The notes under the pieces were generated by a model. It saw only the letters and a list, made by a program, of their open reading frames with translations. It was not told where the DNA came from and made no database searches. A stretch of 45,311 bases of DNA from Chloroflexota bacterium (GTDB taxonomy: Bacteria > Chloroflexota > Anaerolineae > J036 > Brachytrichaceae): contig JAJYKL010000026.1 of assembly GCA_021788625.1 (NCBI GenBank), positions 1 through 45,311 on the forward strand, written 5' to 3'. Made by a program: the position numbers and the translations under genes. The stretch's first letter is position 1. Every line of letters starts with the position of its first letter. Of the stretch, positions 15,203 to 23,764 are shown piece after piece.

Positions 15203-16471
15203 TTAGCGGATGTAACTGCGCCAGGTGTCGATCATAGCCTGTACAGCGGACCATGGCGTGTCGGGGAAGAGTGCATCGACCGGCGATAGAATATTACCTC
15301 CACCCCGGCTCATACCGTCCAGCGCCTGCCGCACCGCCGCAGCGATGGCTTGCGGATTCGCAGGTGTGAGGGTCAGGCTGGTACTGATACCACCGGCCAG
15401 TGCCATATGTTGCCCCAATTCACGTTTTGCCCATGCTGGATCCACATGATCCTGCGCCGGGTCCACGTAGTAGAGCAAGTCTACTCCCGCCTCCGCCAGG
15501 TCCGGGCCCAGCGTAGCCACGCCGGTGGTCATCACGTAAGCGAACAATTTCCCCTTGGCATGCACCAGTCTGGCCAGCTCGGCGATGCGCGGTTTGAAGT
15601 ATTGACGAAACAGGCGCGGCGACCAAAAGTCGATCGAACTGTACCAGCCACGTTCCACCACCACATCCACCGCGTACTCCAGAGCCAGTGCTGTGCGGCC
15701 AATATCTGCCGTTTGGACAGCGTCCAGCAGGGTGGTGAAGGCATCAGGCGCTTCCATCGCCAGCATCACGGCGTTTTCCACACCCGCCATCCACACGACA
15801 GCATCCACACCGAAGGCGCTCCAGGCTTGCACCATCACGCCGCGGTCGGCTGCGAAAGGCGTTACCTGACTCATGCGCTCCGCCATCCACGCACCTTGCA
15901 CTGCGCCTGGCGCCTGGTATATCCACTGAACACCATCGATATCCGCCAGGCTGCTCACCAGGTGCTTCGCGGCACGCGGGATGTTGAAATCTTCGAAGAG
16001 TGGTACGCCGTCGGGCTGAATCACCCAACCGGCTGGCTGAACCTCACCCGTCTTCTTGACGGCGTGCAAGAGGAGACCGCCGGGTGTCTGGTATTCGCGC
16101 AGCCAAACAGGCTGCTCCTGCGCGACTTTACCGCGGCCCGGCAAAGCGGCGCCTGGAGGGATCAGCGTGTCATGCCACGTGACTCGCTCGTCCATGCCCC
16201 AGGGCACCGACACCTCCAGCGCGTCATCGAGGCCGAGTGAGAGCCACGCGTCCACGCGCTTGAAGTCCTGTGTCACGTCCCAGGGCAACGGCGTGGTATG
16301 CAGGTGTTCCATGCGCTGCGTGTACCAGTACTCCACGGTTTGGCCTTTCCCGGTCCAGCGCAGATGCTCGGGAGCGTGGAATCCAAAGACCCAGGCGTAA
16401 AGCGGGGTGTGGTCCGGCTGCTCGCGCCGGATACTGGCGAGCATGCGCTCGCGCGAGTTCAAAGTTGCCAT
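15203..16471 (-). CDS. URO-D superfamily protein (not heme uroporphyrinogen decarboxylase)
   Basis: This 422-residue protein has the TIM-barrel fold of uroporphyrinogen decarboxylases and corrinoid methyltransferases. The N-terminal signature is SRERMLASIRREQPDHTPL, and the C-terminal signature is LALAGGISTSLTL with a following P.AIAAAVRQALD and SRGGGNILSPVDALFPDTP. It is longer than HemE (about 350) and lacks the conserved HemE N-terminal substrate-binding string, so it more likely handles a methyl group or another substrate. Many such genes sit in sugar-degradation clusters, as here, first in line before the XylA-like gene. It is divergent from the DNA methyltransferase gene, with 50 bases between starts. 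The substrate is unknown. Confidence 0.8.
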   Translation of the reverse strand: MATLNSRERMLASIRREQPDHTPLYAWVFGFHAPEHLRWTGKGQTVEYWYTQRMEHLHTTPLPWDVTQDFKRVDAWLSLGLDDALEVSVPWGMDERVTWHDTLIPPGAALPGRGKVAQEQPVWLREYQTPGGLLLHAVKKTGEVQPAGWVIQPDGVPLFEDFNIPRAAKHLVSSLADIDGVQWIYQAPGAVQGAWMAERMSQVTPFAADRGVMVQAWSAFGVDAVVWMAGVENAVMLAMEAPDAFTTLLDAVQTADIGRTALALEYAVDVVVERGWYSSIDFWSPRLFRQYFKPRIAELARLVHAKGKLFAYVMTTGVATLGPDLAEAGVDLLYYVDPAQDHVDPAWAKRELGQHMALAGGISTSLTLTPANPQAIAAAVRQALDGMSRGGGNILSPVDALFPDTPWSAVQAMIDTWRSYIR

Positions 16472-16521
16472 GCTCAGGTCCTAATGACGAATGGTGTAGT
16501 TGTATCATCACTGGAACAGCC

Positions 16522-17388
16522 ATGCAACAAACCGACCCGACGAACCCGTGCGCTGACGCTTCCCCGAACCGGCTCGTGTGTGGCGACTGCCTGGATGAGC
16601 TGCGCAAGCTGCCTGGTGCGTCGTGTGCGCTCATCTACCTTGATCCACCTTTTAACACGAACCTGCGCCGGGTCGGTCGGGCGACTTCCCAGCGGGTGGC
16701 GTACTCAGATTCGTTTGGCAAGCCAGGTGATTATGTGGTCTATCTGCGTCCACGCGTTTTGGAGCTTCGCCGCGTACTCACCACCCATGGATCGCTCTTT
16801 TTCCACTGCGACTGGCGCATGAGCCCCCACGTGCGATTACTGCTGGACGATGTCTTCTGCGTGGACGCGGTAGAGGGTGAGGGCGTGTTCGTCAACGAGA
16901 TCATCTGGCACTATGGTCTGGGAGCGGCGCGTGCTGGTCGCCGACTCCTCACCAAGCACGACGTAGTTTTCTGGTACGCCAACAGCACGCATTACAGCTT
17001 CCACTTGATGCGCGACGAGCCGACACAGGCAATGTTGGGTAAATATCGGCATGTGGACGGGCAAGGCAACCGCTACATGAATTCGTATGGCAGGCGATAC
17101 CTGCTGAAAGGTGGCAAACCGCTGGACGATGTATGGGACATCCCGTCCATTGCGCCGACCTCTTCGGAGCGCACCGGTTATCCCACTCAGAAACCGCTGG
17201 CGCTGCTCAGGCGCATTGTCCAACTCGCCAGTGACGAGGGCGATCTGGTGTTGGACCCCTTCTGCGGCAGCGGTACAACACTCGTGGCCGCGCAACAGCT
17301 TGGCCGGCGCTGGATCGGCATCGACGTCAATCCGCAGGCGGTCAAGGTGGCGGCCAGGAGGCTGGCGAATAAGACGGGTGACGCATAA
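16522..17388 (+). CDS. Beta-class N4/N6 DNA methyltransferase (orphan)
   Basis: The 288-residue enzyme transfers a methyl group from S-adenosylmethionine to an exocyclic amino group of adenine or cytosine. Motif IV (DPPF, residues 41-44, after ALIYL) precedes the target-recognition region, and motif I (FCGSGTT, residues 247-253, in LDPFCGSGTTLVAA) lies near the C-terminus; this order defines the beta class. Motif X is seen just before it as TQKPLALLRRIV. ATG 16522 is preferred to earlier in-frame starts, which would run into the divergent URO-D gene. No restriction endonuclease or specificity gene is nearby, so it may be an orphan epigenetic methylase or part of a scattered system. The recognition sequence is unknown. 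Confidence 0.9.
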   Translation: MQQTDPTNPCADASPNRLVCGDCLDELRKLPGASCALIYLDPPFNTNLRRVGRATSQRVAYSDSFGKPGDYVVYLRPRVLELRRVLTTHGSLFFHCDWRMSPHVRLLLDDVFCVDAVEGEGVFVNEIIWHYGLGAARAGRRLLTKHDVVFWYANSTHYSFHLMRDEPTQAMLGKYRHVDGQGNRYMNSYGRRYLLKGGKPLDDVWDIPSIAPTSSERTGYPTQKPLALLRRIVQLASDEGDLVLDPFCGSGTTLVAAQQLGRRWIGIDVNPQAVKVAARRLANKTGDA

Positions 17389-17399
17389 ACAGCCCACAG

Positions 17400-17640
17400 T
17401 CAACGCTTCGAAACCACCAGCCGAAAGCCGTGGTCGTTCGTGTCGCGGCTGCTGGGAGGGTAGCGGCCAGCCTGGCTCCGTCGGCCCTTCTAGCTGCGCG
17501 ACGTGATCACTTAACCAGCACGGGTTGGGAAACGTGTGGTCCGACCTGCGCTGCGAGTTGCCGTTAGTCCAGGCACTGTTCCATAGCCCATGCACAGCCG
17601 GGTCCACCGGTGCAGGATAGCTGGTGACCCGCATGAAGGC
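17400..17640 (-). pseudogene. Remnant of a formylglycine-generating-enzyme-like (FGE/SUMF) domain
   Basis: The non-coding stretch between the methyltransferase and proA contains, on the minus strand, a decayed C-terminus. RYPPSSRDTNDHGFRLV followed by VSKR and a stop (17400-17402) matches the usual RY...P..R....GFR(L/V)V ending of FGE-sulfatase domains. Upstream, in another frame, CWLSDHVAQL resembles the GGSW block, and further upstream TSYPAPVDPAVHGLW resembles the V.SYP....GL.DM.GN block. At least one frameshift and several losses separate these. No start codon or upstream two thirds of the domain remain. The assignment rests on a short stretch and is moderately supported. Confidence 0.45.
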
Positions 17641-17685
17641 ACAGTACCGGCCAAGGGGATCAATTCGTGATGTGGTTTGGCAGGC

Positions 17686-18960
17686 CTAGCTCCGCACGTG
17701 CCCGTCGCCTTCGGCGACCCACTTGTAGGTGGTCAGCTCGCGCAGGCCCATGGGCCCGCGGGCATGGACGCGTTGCGTGCTGACGGCCACCTCCGCGCCC
17801 AGGCCGAACTGGCCGCCGTCAGTGAAGCGCGTGCTAGCGTTGGCGTAGACTGCCGCAGAGTCCACCTCGTTCAGGAACCGCGCGATATGAACAGGATCCT
17901 GCGAGAGGATGCCATCGGAATGGCCGGTGCCGTGCGCCTCGATATGCGCCATAGCCTCGACGATGGAGTCCACCACCTTCACGCTCAGGATGAGCGACAG
18001 CCACTCAATGTCGTATTCGCCATCCTGGATGTGTTCCACTTTGGCTTGTGGGATGTTACTCTGCTGCGCGATCACATAAGAGCGCTCGTCACACTTGAAC
18101 TTAACTCCTGCCTGAGTGAGTCGTTCGATGACCTTGGGCAGAAACTCCGCCACCACTTCACGTTGCAGCAACAGGGTGCCCAGTGCGTTGCACACAGTGG
18201 GGCGCTGGACCTTGGCGTTGTAGATCACCTCGACGGCTTTGGCTTGATCAACCGTGGCATCCACATAATAGTGGTTGATGCCCATACCACCGGTGATGAC
18301 AGGGATGTTGCTGTTCTCGCGGCATAGTTTATGCAGTGCCGCGCCGCCGCGCGGGATGATCAGGTCCACGTAGTCGTGCAGGCGCAAGAGCTCGTTGATC
18401 AGCGCGCGGTCGGGGCTGTCGATTAATTGAACACTCGGCTCTGGCAACCCGGTAGCGCGAAGGGCTTCGTGAATCACACCCACCAGAGCGCGGTTGGAGT
18501 TTATCGTCTCACTGCCGCCTCGCAGGATGACGGCGTTGCCGCTCTTGACGGCCAGTGTGGCAATGTCGATCGTCACGTTCGGTCGGGCTTCGTAGATCAC
18601 GCCCAGCACGCCTAGCGGAACACGGCGTTTGTGCAGCCGCAACCCGTTGGGCAACACATTATGATCGAACTGCTCACCTACCGGGTCCGGCAGGGAGGCC
18701 ACATCCCGCGTGTCGGCGGCGATCTGGTGCAGGCGTATCGGTGTCAGGGTGAGGCGGTCCACAAAGTAAGGCGCAACATTGTGCGCCACAGCGATCGCGA
18801 CGTCCTCGGCGTTGGCCTTCAGCAGGTCATCCTGGCAGCGAGACAGGCCATCCGCGATGCCCAGCAGTGCCAGGTTCTTCTGTTCCGTGGTGGCGCGCGC
18901 CAGGCTCCGCGCGGCCTGCTTCGCGCGCAGGCCCATGCTGGTCAGGTCGATCGTGCTCAT
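17686..18960 (-). CDS. proA: Gamma-glutamyl phosphate reductase
   Basis: ProA reduces gamma-glutamyl phosphate to glutamate-5-semialdehyde with NADPH, the second step of proline synthesis. The 424-residue length is normal. The sequence has the N-terminal helices, VPLGVLGVIYEARPNVT, LRGGSE, PRGGAALH, and the catalytic cysteine C257 in QRPTVCNALGTLL. The semialdehyde dehydrogenase C-terminal segment TRFTDGG.FGLGAE with GPMGLRELTTYKW is complete. No proB or proC is adjacent, so it is apparently expressed apart from the rest of the pathway. Confidence 0.97.
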   Translation of the reverse strand: MSTIDLTSMGLRAKQAARSLARATTEQKNLALLGIADGLSRCQDDLLKANAEDVAIAVAHNVAPYFVDRLTLTPIRLHQIAADTRDVASLPDPVGEQFDHNVLPNGLRLHKRRVPLGVLGVIYEARPNVTIDIATLAVKSGNAVILRGGSETINSNRALVGVIHEALRATGLPEPSVQLIDSPDRALINELLRLHDYVDLIIPRGGAALHKLCRENSNIPVITGGMGINHYYVDATVDQAKAVEVIYNAKVQRPTVCNALGTLLLQREVVAEFLPKVIERLTQAGVKFKCDERSYVIAQQSNIPQAKVEHIQDGEYDIEWLSLILSVKVVDSIVEAMAHIEAHGTGHSDGILSQDPVHIARFLNEVDSAAVYANASTRFTDGGQFGLGAEVAVSTQRVHARGPMGLRELTTYKWVAEGDGHVRS

Positions 18961-18990
18961 GCCGCAGATTATAAAAGCGGAAGACGTGAT

Positions 18991-21222
18991 TTACGTGGCG
19001 ATGTTTGCTCTTAGCCAAATAATAACCCGCTGGTGCATCTCCGGGCCGAAGCGGTTGTAGTCTTCGGGGGTGAGTTGCTGTAACTGATTGGCGGCGCCGT
19101 GGAGTGCGTAAACAGCACGTGCAGCATCCACTGCCGGAGTTACCAGCTCGGGAGGAGCTTCGCGATCCAACTGAGGACTGATCACCAGCACGGGTTTGGG
19201 TGCGAAGCTGGCCAGCAGGTCACTCACGTCGTAGGGAATCCGCTCCTCATGGCCGATGAAGTAACCCAGCTTGGGAATCAGCATGTTTACATGAGACCAG
19301 CGCCGGATGCCACCCGTGCGCGCCTGGCTGGTGTCGAGCCGAAACGCTGCTGGACCGCATACCGAAGCAAAAGCTGCTGGCCGATCGTCCAGTGCTCCCA
19401 GGTGCAAGCCTACCAGACTGCCCAGTCCGTAACCCAGCACGGCGATTCGTTGTGCGTCGATATAAGGTAAATGCTGCAGTGCATCCAATGCGGATTGAGC
19501 ATCGCGCACCTGCTTGCCCAATATCGACCAATCGGGATGGCGCCGATAGAATCCCTCCACTTCCTCAATGCGCCGGCCGGTGCCGAGTTGGTCATAACAG
19601 AAGACAGCGTAGCCGGCGCGCGCAAGAGTGCGGTATATCTGCTCGCCTCGCCGGTATGATGCGACGTAGCCATTCGCAGGTGCCGCCGGGTGCAACCACA
19701 GAACCACCGGCAGTTTTTGCCCACTGGTGCGCGCACCGGCGGGCAGGTACACATCGCCGTTCAGATACTCACCAAAGACCACCGGCTGCTTCTCAAGGCC
19801 TGTGCCCGCATCGGCGCGGTTGAGCAGTTGTGCTATATGGGGTGGTTCCCCGCCGTAGCTGCCAGGCTGTGCACTGATGCCCGGCGGTGCATGACCGAGC
19901 ATCCAGGTTACCTGTGCCCGCAGGTGCTGGTGGTGGACCCCTAGATCGTCGAGTGAAGTGGCGCGGGTGTCAGCATCCAAAGTGCGAACAGGGTAATCGG
20001 TCGCGTTCACAGCCTCGCGACTGGTAGCCTGCCAGCGTCGCCAGTCATGCGGGTAGATCAGGTGCTCGGCAAAAGCATGGCTCGCGCGACCGAAGTGAGT
20101 GTCGCACCAGTCCAGATATCGCTCGACAATAGTAGGCCAAGTCTCGTGGCTGCCAGGTCGCCACAGGATGCGCAGGCGATTCTGCGCATTGTAGAGCGCA
20201 TATATCGGCTGCACGGTCAGATAGGTCTGTTCCATGGCCCATGCACTCTCGACGGCGTCGTTCAGGGCAGTGCTCAGCAGGAGCGGCCGGGGCGCTGTGA
20301 GCGCCACCAGCTCGCAAAAATCAACCGGTAGCTTGTCCTCACGCCCGCAGTAGAAGCGCAAGCGCGGGTGAAACCATTCGGGGAAGACGCGTGTGATCAA
20401 CTCGATGCCTTCGCCGAAATGCTGTTCGGAAAAGGTACGCGCCGACAGCACACCACCCGCACCAGAACTGGACGAGATGACCACACTGATACGCTCGTCA
20501 AAAGCGCTCGCCATAAGCGATTGCTTCCCGTTGCGTGAATGGCCCGTGAGAGCGATCTGTTGCGTATTGGCCTGGGGGACCCTGTCAAGATAGTCGATGC
20601 AGCGGCTGCCGGCCCACGCACGCCGCATCAAGCGCGACCAGTCAAAACCAGGATATTCCGCTCTGAACGAATCGGTGTCGTCGAAACCGTCGGAGCCGGC
20701 GTAAACGCAGCCGAGGTATCCACGTCGTAAGGCGATGCGCGCCCAATCCAGGTGTGTGCCCTGGGTAAGGAAGACTGGGAAAGGTCCGTCTCCGGGTGGG
20801 ATGAAGAGAATCAACCGCAGTGATGCTCCCTCGTTCAGCCCAAAGTGCAGCGTTACCTCGCGACGTGTACCCCCAGACTCCACCTGCTCGCGCGTCAGCT
20901 CAGCCCGCACGTTATCCGGTGGAGGCGGGCAATGTCCCACGATCCAATGCTGCAGGTGTTCCTTTAATATAGCTCGCTGCGCCTCCCATGCTGTGGGCGT
21001 GGCAATCGGCATGCGATTGGATCCAGCCAAATTGGTTCCTGTAGCGCCGTTCTCTCCGCCGAGCAGGTCAGGCGGCAGCGAGCGAGAGGGGAACTGGTCA
21101 AAGTCCGGAGGTAGCTCGCCTGATTGGGTTAACCATGCCTCCCAGGCAGCGCTGGGAGGCAGGACGCGTTTCAGTTGTTCGAGATAGGCTTTACGTTTGC
21201 GTTCGTCGGGGTTTGTGTTCAT
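18991..21222 (-). CDS. Tandem alpha/beta hydrolase; second domain lacks the nucleophile
   Basis: The 743-residue protein consists of two alpha/beta-hydrolase domains. The first (about 80-390) resembles carbohydrate esterases of the CE15/acetyl-xylan-esterase group: GHSRNGK with nucleophile S229, SSSSGAGGVL after it, APRPLLLSTALND, and the catalytic His in PGSHETW (H359). The second (about 480-743) has the oxyanion segment VVLWLHPAAP and the nucleophile elbow as GYGLGS at 597-602, where the expected Ser of GxSxG is Gly599. So only the first half is likely catalytic. No signal peptide is seen. Its start overlaps the stop of the CBS gene (ATGA), so the two are co-translated. The substrate is probably an ester on a plant polysaccharide, by inference. 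Confidence 0.85.
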   Translation of the reverse strand: MNTNPDERKRKAYLEQLKRVLPPSAAWEAWLTQSGELPPDFDQFPSRSLPPDLLGGENGATGTNLAGSNRMPIATPTAWEAQRAILKEHLQHWIVGHCPPPPDNVRAELTREQVESGGTRREVTLHFGLNEGASLRLILFIPPGDGPFPVFLTQGTHLDWARIALRRGYLGCVYAGSDGFDDTDSFRAEYPGFDWSRLMRRAWAGSRCIDYLDRVPQANTQQIALTGHSRNGKQSLMASAFDERISVVISSSSGAGGVLSARTFSEQHFGEGIELITRVFPEWFHPRLRFYCGREDKLPVDFCELVALTAPRPLLLSTALNDAVESAWAMEQTYLTVQPIYALYNAQNRLRILWRPGSHETWPTIVERYLDWCDTHFGRASHAFAEHLIYPHDWRRWQATSREAVNATDYPVRTLDADTRATSLDDLGVHHQHLRAQVTWMLGHAPPGISAQPGSYGGEPPHIAQLLNRADAGTGLEKQPVVFGEYLNGDVYLPAGARTSGQKLPVVLWLHPAAPANGYVASYRRGEQIYRTLARAGYAVFCYDQLGTGRRIEEVEGFYRRHPDWSILGKQVRDAQSALDALQHLPYIDAQRIAVLGYGLGSLVGLHLGALDDRPAAFASVCGPAAFRLDTSQARTGGIRRWSHVNMLIPKLGYFIGHEERIPYDVSDLLASFAPKPVLVISPQLDREAPPELVTPAVDAARAVYALHGAANQLQQLTPEDYNRFGPEMHQRVIIWLRANIAT

Positions 21223-21704
21223 GTTGAGACTACCTGTACTGGCGCCGGCGGGGTGCCCTCTGGATCGGTGGGGCTGGTTTCGGCGACTTCCTCAGGCGCC
21301 TGCACCAGCACACGGAAGATATCGGATTCCGTGATAATGCCGACCAGTTTGTCACCGTCCATGACCGGCAAACCACTGACATCATGCTCCAGCATGATGC
21401 GAGCCGCATCGCGTATGGTGGCACTCAGCGGCACCGTGACAACCTGGCGGGTCATGATCTCGTCGATGGTGATCTTCGCCAGCAGATAATTCAGTTCGAA
21501 GATGCTCAGCGAGGTGGCATCGGAGGGTTCGGCATGCAGTACCTCGGAGAGAGTGACAATGCCTACCAGTGTGTCGTGCTCCACCACTGGCAGGCGGCGG
21601 AATTGGTGTTCCTTCATCACTGCGTGCGCCTCATGCAGTGTTGTCTTGGGACCAATGGTGACCGGATTAGGCGACATCCAATCACGTACCAGATTTTTCT
21701 TCAT
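21219..21704 (-). CDS. Tandem CBS-domain protein
   Basis: The 161-residue soluble protein has two CBS domains (about residues 5-62 and 78-140), a pair that forms one Bateman module binding adenine nucleotides or similar ligands. Typical strings are MSPNPVTIGPKTTL.EA, LPVVEHDTLVGIVT, MTRQVVTVPL and DVSGLPVMDGDKLVGIIT. A Pro/Glu/Thr tail follows. The start is fixed by AAAGGAG eight bases upstream of ATG 21704; a longer open frame upstream has no such site. The stop overlaps the start of the hydrolase gene by four bases. It may sense energy state, but no target is known. Confidence 0.9.
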   Translation of the reverse strand: MKKNLVRDWMSPNPVTIGPKTTLHEAHAVMKEHQFRRLPVVEHDTLVGIVTLSEVLHAEPSDATSLSIFELNYLLAKITIDEIMTRQVVTVPLSATIRDAARIMLEHDVSGLPVMDGDKLVGIITESDIFRVLVQAPEEVAETSPTDPEGTPPAPVQVVST

Positions 21705-21850
21705 AACGCGTCTCCTTTGCCGGATGATCCAGCAAGTGGCGTATCCACATCCGATATTAATATTAGCTGTGCCATGCCGGCTGTCAAACTGGCGGTGCGG
21801 CATTGTGATACCACGCACGTATGCTGATAATGGAAGGCAGGGAGGACCAT

Positions 21851-22792
21851 ATGGCGAGTATGACCAAAATGCAACGTTTTGTGGCTGCAATCAGAGGTGA
21901 GCAGGTGGACCACCTGCCGGCCAGCATGTGGCTCCACTTTGCCAGTGAACACCTGTCGGCAGAGGAGACGGCACGCGCTCACCTGCGCTATTTCACCACC
22001 TATGACTGGGACTATCTGAAGTTGATGAATGACTATCGCTACCCACTACCTGGCGGTGAAATGATTCAAGGAGCCAGTGATCTGACAGCCTTCCGACCGT
22101 TGCCGATGAGCGAACCGGCCTTCGCCAAACAACTGGCTTGCCTGCGGAAACTACACAGTGAATTAGGCCCTGACGTGCCAATCGTGGAAACGCTCTTTAA
22201 TCCACTGCAAACGCTCGTCCGCGGTGCAGGTGCCAGCGCGGCTCAAATTGTCTTCGAGAACCCGCAGGCGGGGCATGCCATGTTGGAAGCCGTCACTCAG
22301 ACGTTGATTGATTATGTGGTTGCGCTCAAGCAAAATGGCGCTACCGGTTTGTTCTACTCGGTGAATGGAGCAAGCCACCCCCAGGCCAGTGGTTTGACGG
22401 AAGCACAATTTGGCGAATTCGTGAAGCCTTATGACTTGCGCATCCTCCAAGCGGCCGAGGGGCTGGTGCGCATCGGTCATATCCATGGCTTCGATTTGCA
22501 GTTTGAGCGTGTGCTGGACTACCCCGTCGAGGCCTATAGCTGGTCACACTCCAACACCAGGCCAACCCTGGCCGAAGCGCGCAAGCTAACGCAGGCGGCT
22601 TTGGTCGGCGGGATCGACGAAGTGGCAATCAGCAAACAATCGGTGGCGGAAATTGAGGAGGGCATCCGGCAAGCTGTGCGAGAAGCCGGCTGGCGCAAAC
22701 TGCTGATCGGTCCCGGTTGTACAGTTCCACCGGACACACCATACCGGTTGCAGTTTGCAGTGTCTAGAATGGCCAGGAGCCTGATGACTTGA
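21851..22792 (+). CDS. URO-D superfamily protein, second copy
   Basis: This is a 313-residue TIM-barrel protein of the uroporphyrinogen-decarboxylase/corrinoid-methyltransferase superfamily. It begins TKMQRFVAAIRGEQVDHLP, the family's opening motif, and ends with GGID, an I..G..QAVREAG segment and IGPGCTVPPDTPY. It lacks the N-terminal and arginine-rich substrate signature of HemE. GGAGG (21841-21845) precedes ATG 21851. It is divergent from the CBS gene and is followed by a 225-base gap. It differs clearly in length and sequence from the copy at 15203 and is not a recent duplicate. The substrate is unknown. Confidence 0.82.
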   Translation: MASMTKMQRFVAAIRGEQVDHLPASMWLHFASEHLSAEETARAHLRYFTTYDWDYLKLMNDYRYPLPGGEMIQGASDLTAFRPLPMSEPAFAKQLACLRKLHSELGPDVPIVETLFNPLQTLVRGAGASAAQIVFENPQAGHAMLEAVTQTLIDYVVALKQNGATGLFYSVNGASHPQASGLTEAQFGEFVKPYDLRILQAAEGLVRIGHIHGFDLQFERVLDYPVEAYSWSHSNTRPTLAEARKLTQAALVGGIDEVAISKQSVAEIEEGIRQAVREAGWRKLLIGPGCTVPPDTPYRLQFAVSRMARSLMT

Positions 22793-23019
22793 AGCGATAC
22801 GTGGCGGCTACCTAATGAGTCGAAACAGACTATCTTTATCCATTCTGGTGATTGACCTACGATAGCCAGCCAGCTCGCTTAGGCCGGCTGAAGGGCAGGC
22901 AATGAGCAAGATGGTCCTGCGAGTGAGCTGATCTGGTATCCGGTAACGTGAAAGCGGTCCGGAAGCGAAATCAACCCGGCATGCGTTACGGGTATCGCAG
23001 TGCTCAGGGCAACAAGACA

Positions 23020-23754
23020 ATGAACACGGGTAAGCAAGAACCACCACAAGACGGCAGGCAAGGTGCATCCTTGCGCCAGGGGATTGGGATGCGCTTCATC
23101 CAGGTGATATTCGTTTTCCTGCTCCAGGCTGCGGTCTTGTACATTTCCTCTGGGAAATTGGCATGGATTGCAGCATGGGTCTACCTCGCGGTGTATCTGT
23201 GCGTGTTGCTGGTGAATATGATCGTGTTGGAGCCACGCAATCCCAACCTCATCGCCGAACGCGGACAGGGTGATGAAGATACCAGGGGTTGGGACAGGGT
23301 GCTGTCGAGCCTGGTTAGCACGTATCTGCCGCTGGCGATGCTCATCCTGTGCGGATTGGATGCACGGTATGGCTGGTCGCCACAGCCCGAACTCATGGCC
23401 CGTGCCATCGCACTATTTTTCCTCATGGCAGGTTATGGCGTAGTGAGCTGGGCGATGGCATCCAACCCTTTCTTCTCGGGCTTTGTGCGCAGCCTGAAAG
23501 GACGTGGCCACACAGTCGCTACGTCAGGCCCCTACCAGTTCGTGCGCCATCCGGGATATCTGGGCATGTTGGCGTTCACAGTGGCAACACCCGTCCTGCT
23601 GGGTTCGTTCTGGGCGCTTATTGTCGCAGCCATCGATCTGTACCTGATCGTGTGGCGCACAGTGCTTGAAGATCGCACGCTGCAGGAAGAATTACCCGGT
23701 TACACCGAATATGCACAGCGGGTAAGGTATCGCCTTATCCCGGGTCTGTGGTAA
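23020..23754 (+). CDS. Isoprenylcysteine carboxyl methyltransferase-family membrane protein
   Basis: The 244-residue integral membrane protein belongs to the ICMT/phospholipid methyltransferase (PEMT-NnrU) superfamily. It has about five membrane helices and the cofactor-binding C-terminal half with SGPYQFVRHPGYLG and the E-D motif LEDRTLQEELPGYTEYA. Bacterial members methylate lipids or small substrates; prenylated proteins are unlikely. The start is uncertain: ATG 23020 gives a sensible basic N-terminus, while earlier in-frame starts lack support. It converges with the response-regulator gene with ten bases between stops. Confidence 0.85.
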   Translation: MNTGKQEPPQDGRQGASLRQGIGMRFIQVIFVFLLQAAVLYISSGKLAWIAAWVYLAVYLCVLLVNMIVLEPRNPNLIAERGQGDEDTRGWDRVLSSLVSTYLPLAMLILCGLDARYGWSPQPELMARAIALFFLMAGYGVVSWAMASNPFFSGFVRSLKGRGHTVATSGPYQFVRHPGYLGMLAFTVATPVLLGSFWALIVAAIDLYLIVWRTVLEDRTLQEELPGYTEYAQRVRYRLIPGLW

Positions 23755-23764
23755 GCGAAGTGTT

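Noticed and set aside
15350..16240. 296-codon plus-strand open frame opposite the URO-D-family gene
   Set aside because: His/Arg/Gln-rich antisense composition, no start signal, and a well-supported gene on the other strand.
15203..16471. Heme-pathway hemE
   Set aside because: Length and substrate-binding strings do not fit HemE, and no other heme gene is near; the same applies to 21851-22792.
16837..17634. Minus-strand open frame opposite the DNA methyltransferase
   Set aside because: Most of it is antisense to a gene with clear motifs. Only its first part overlaps the separate FGE remnant.
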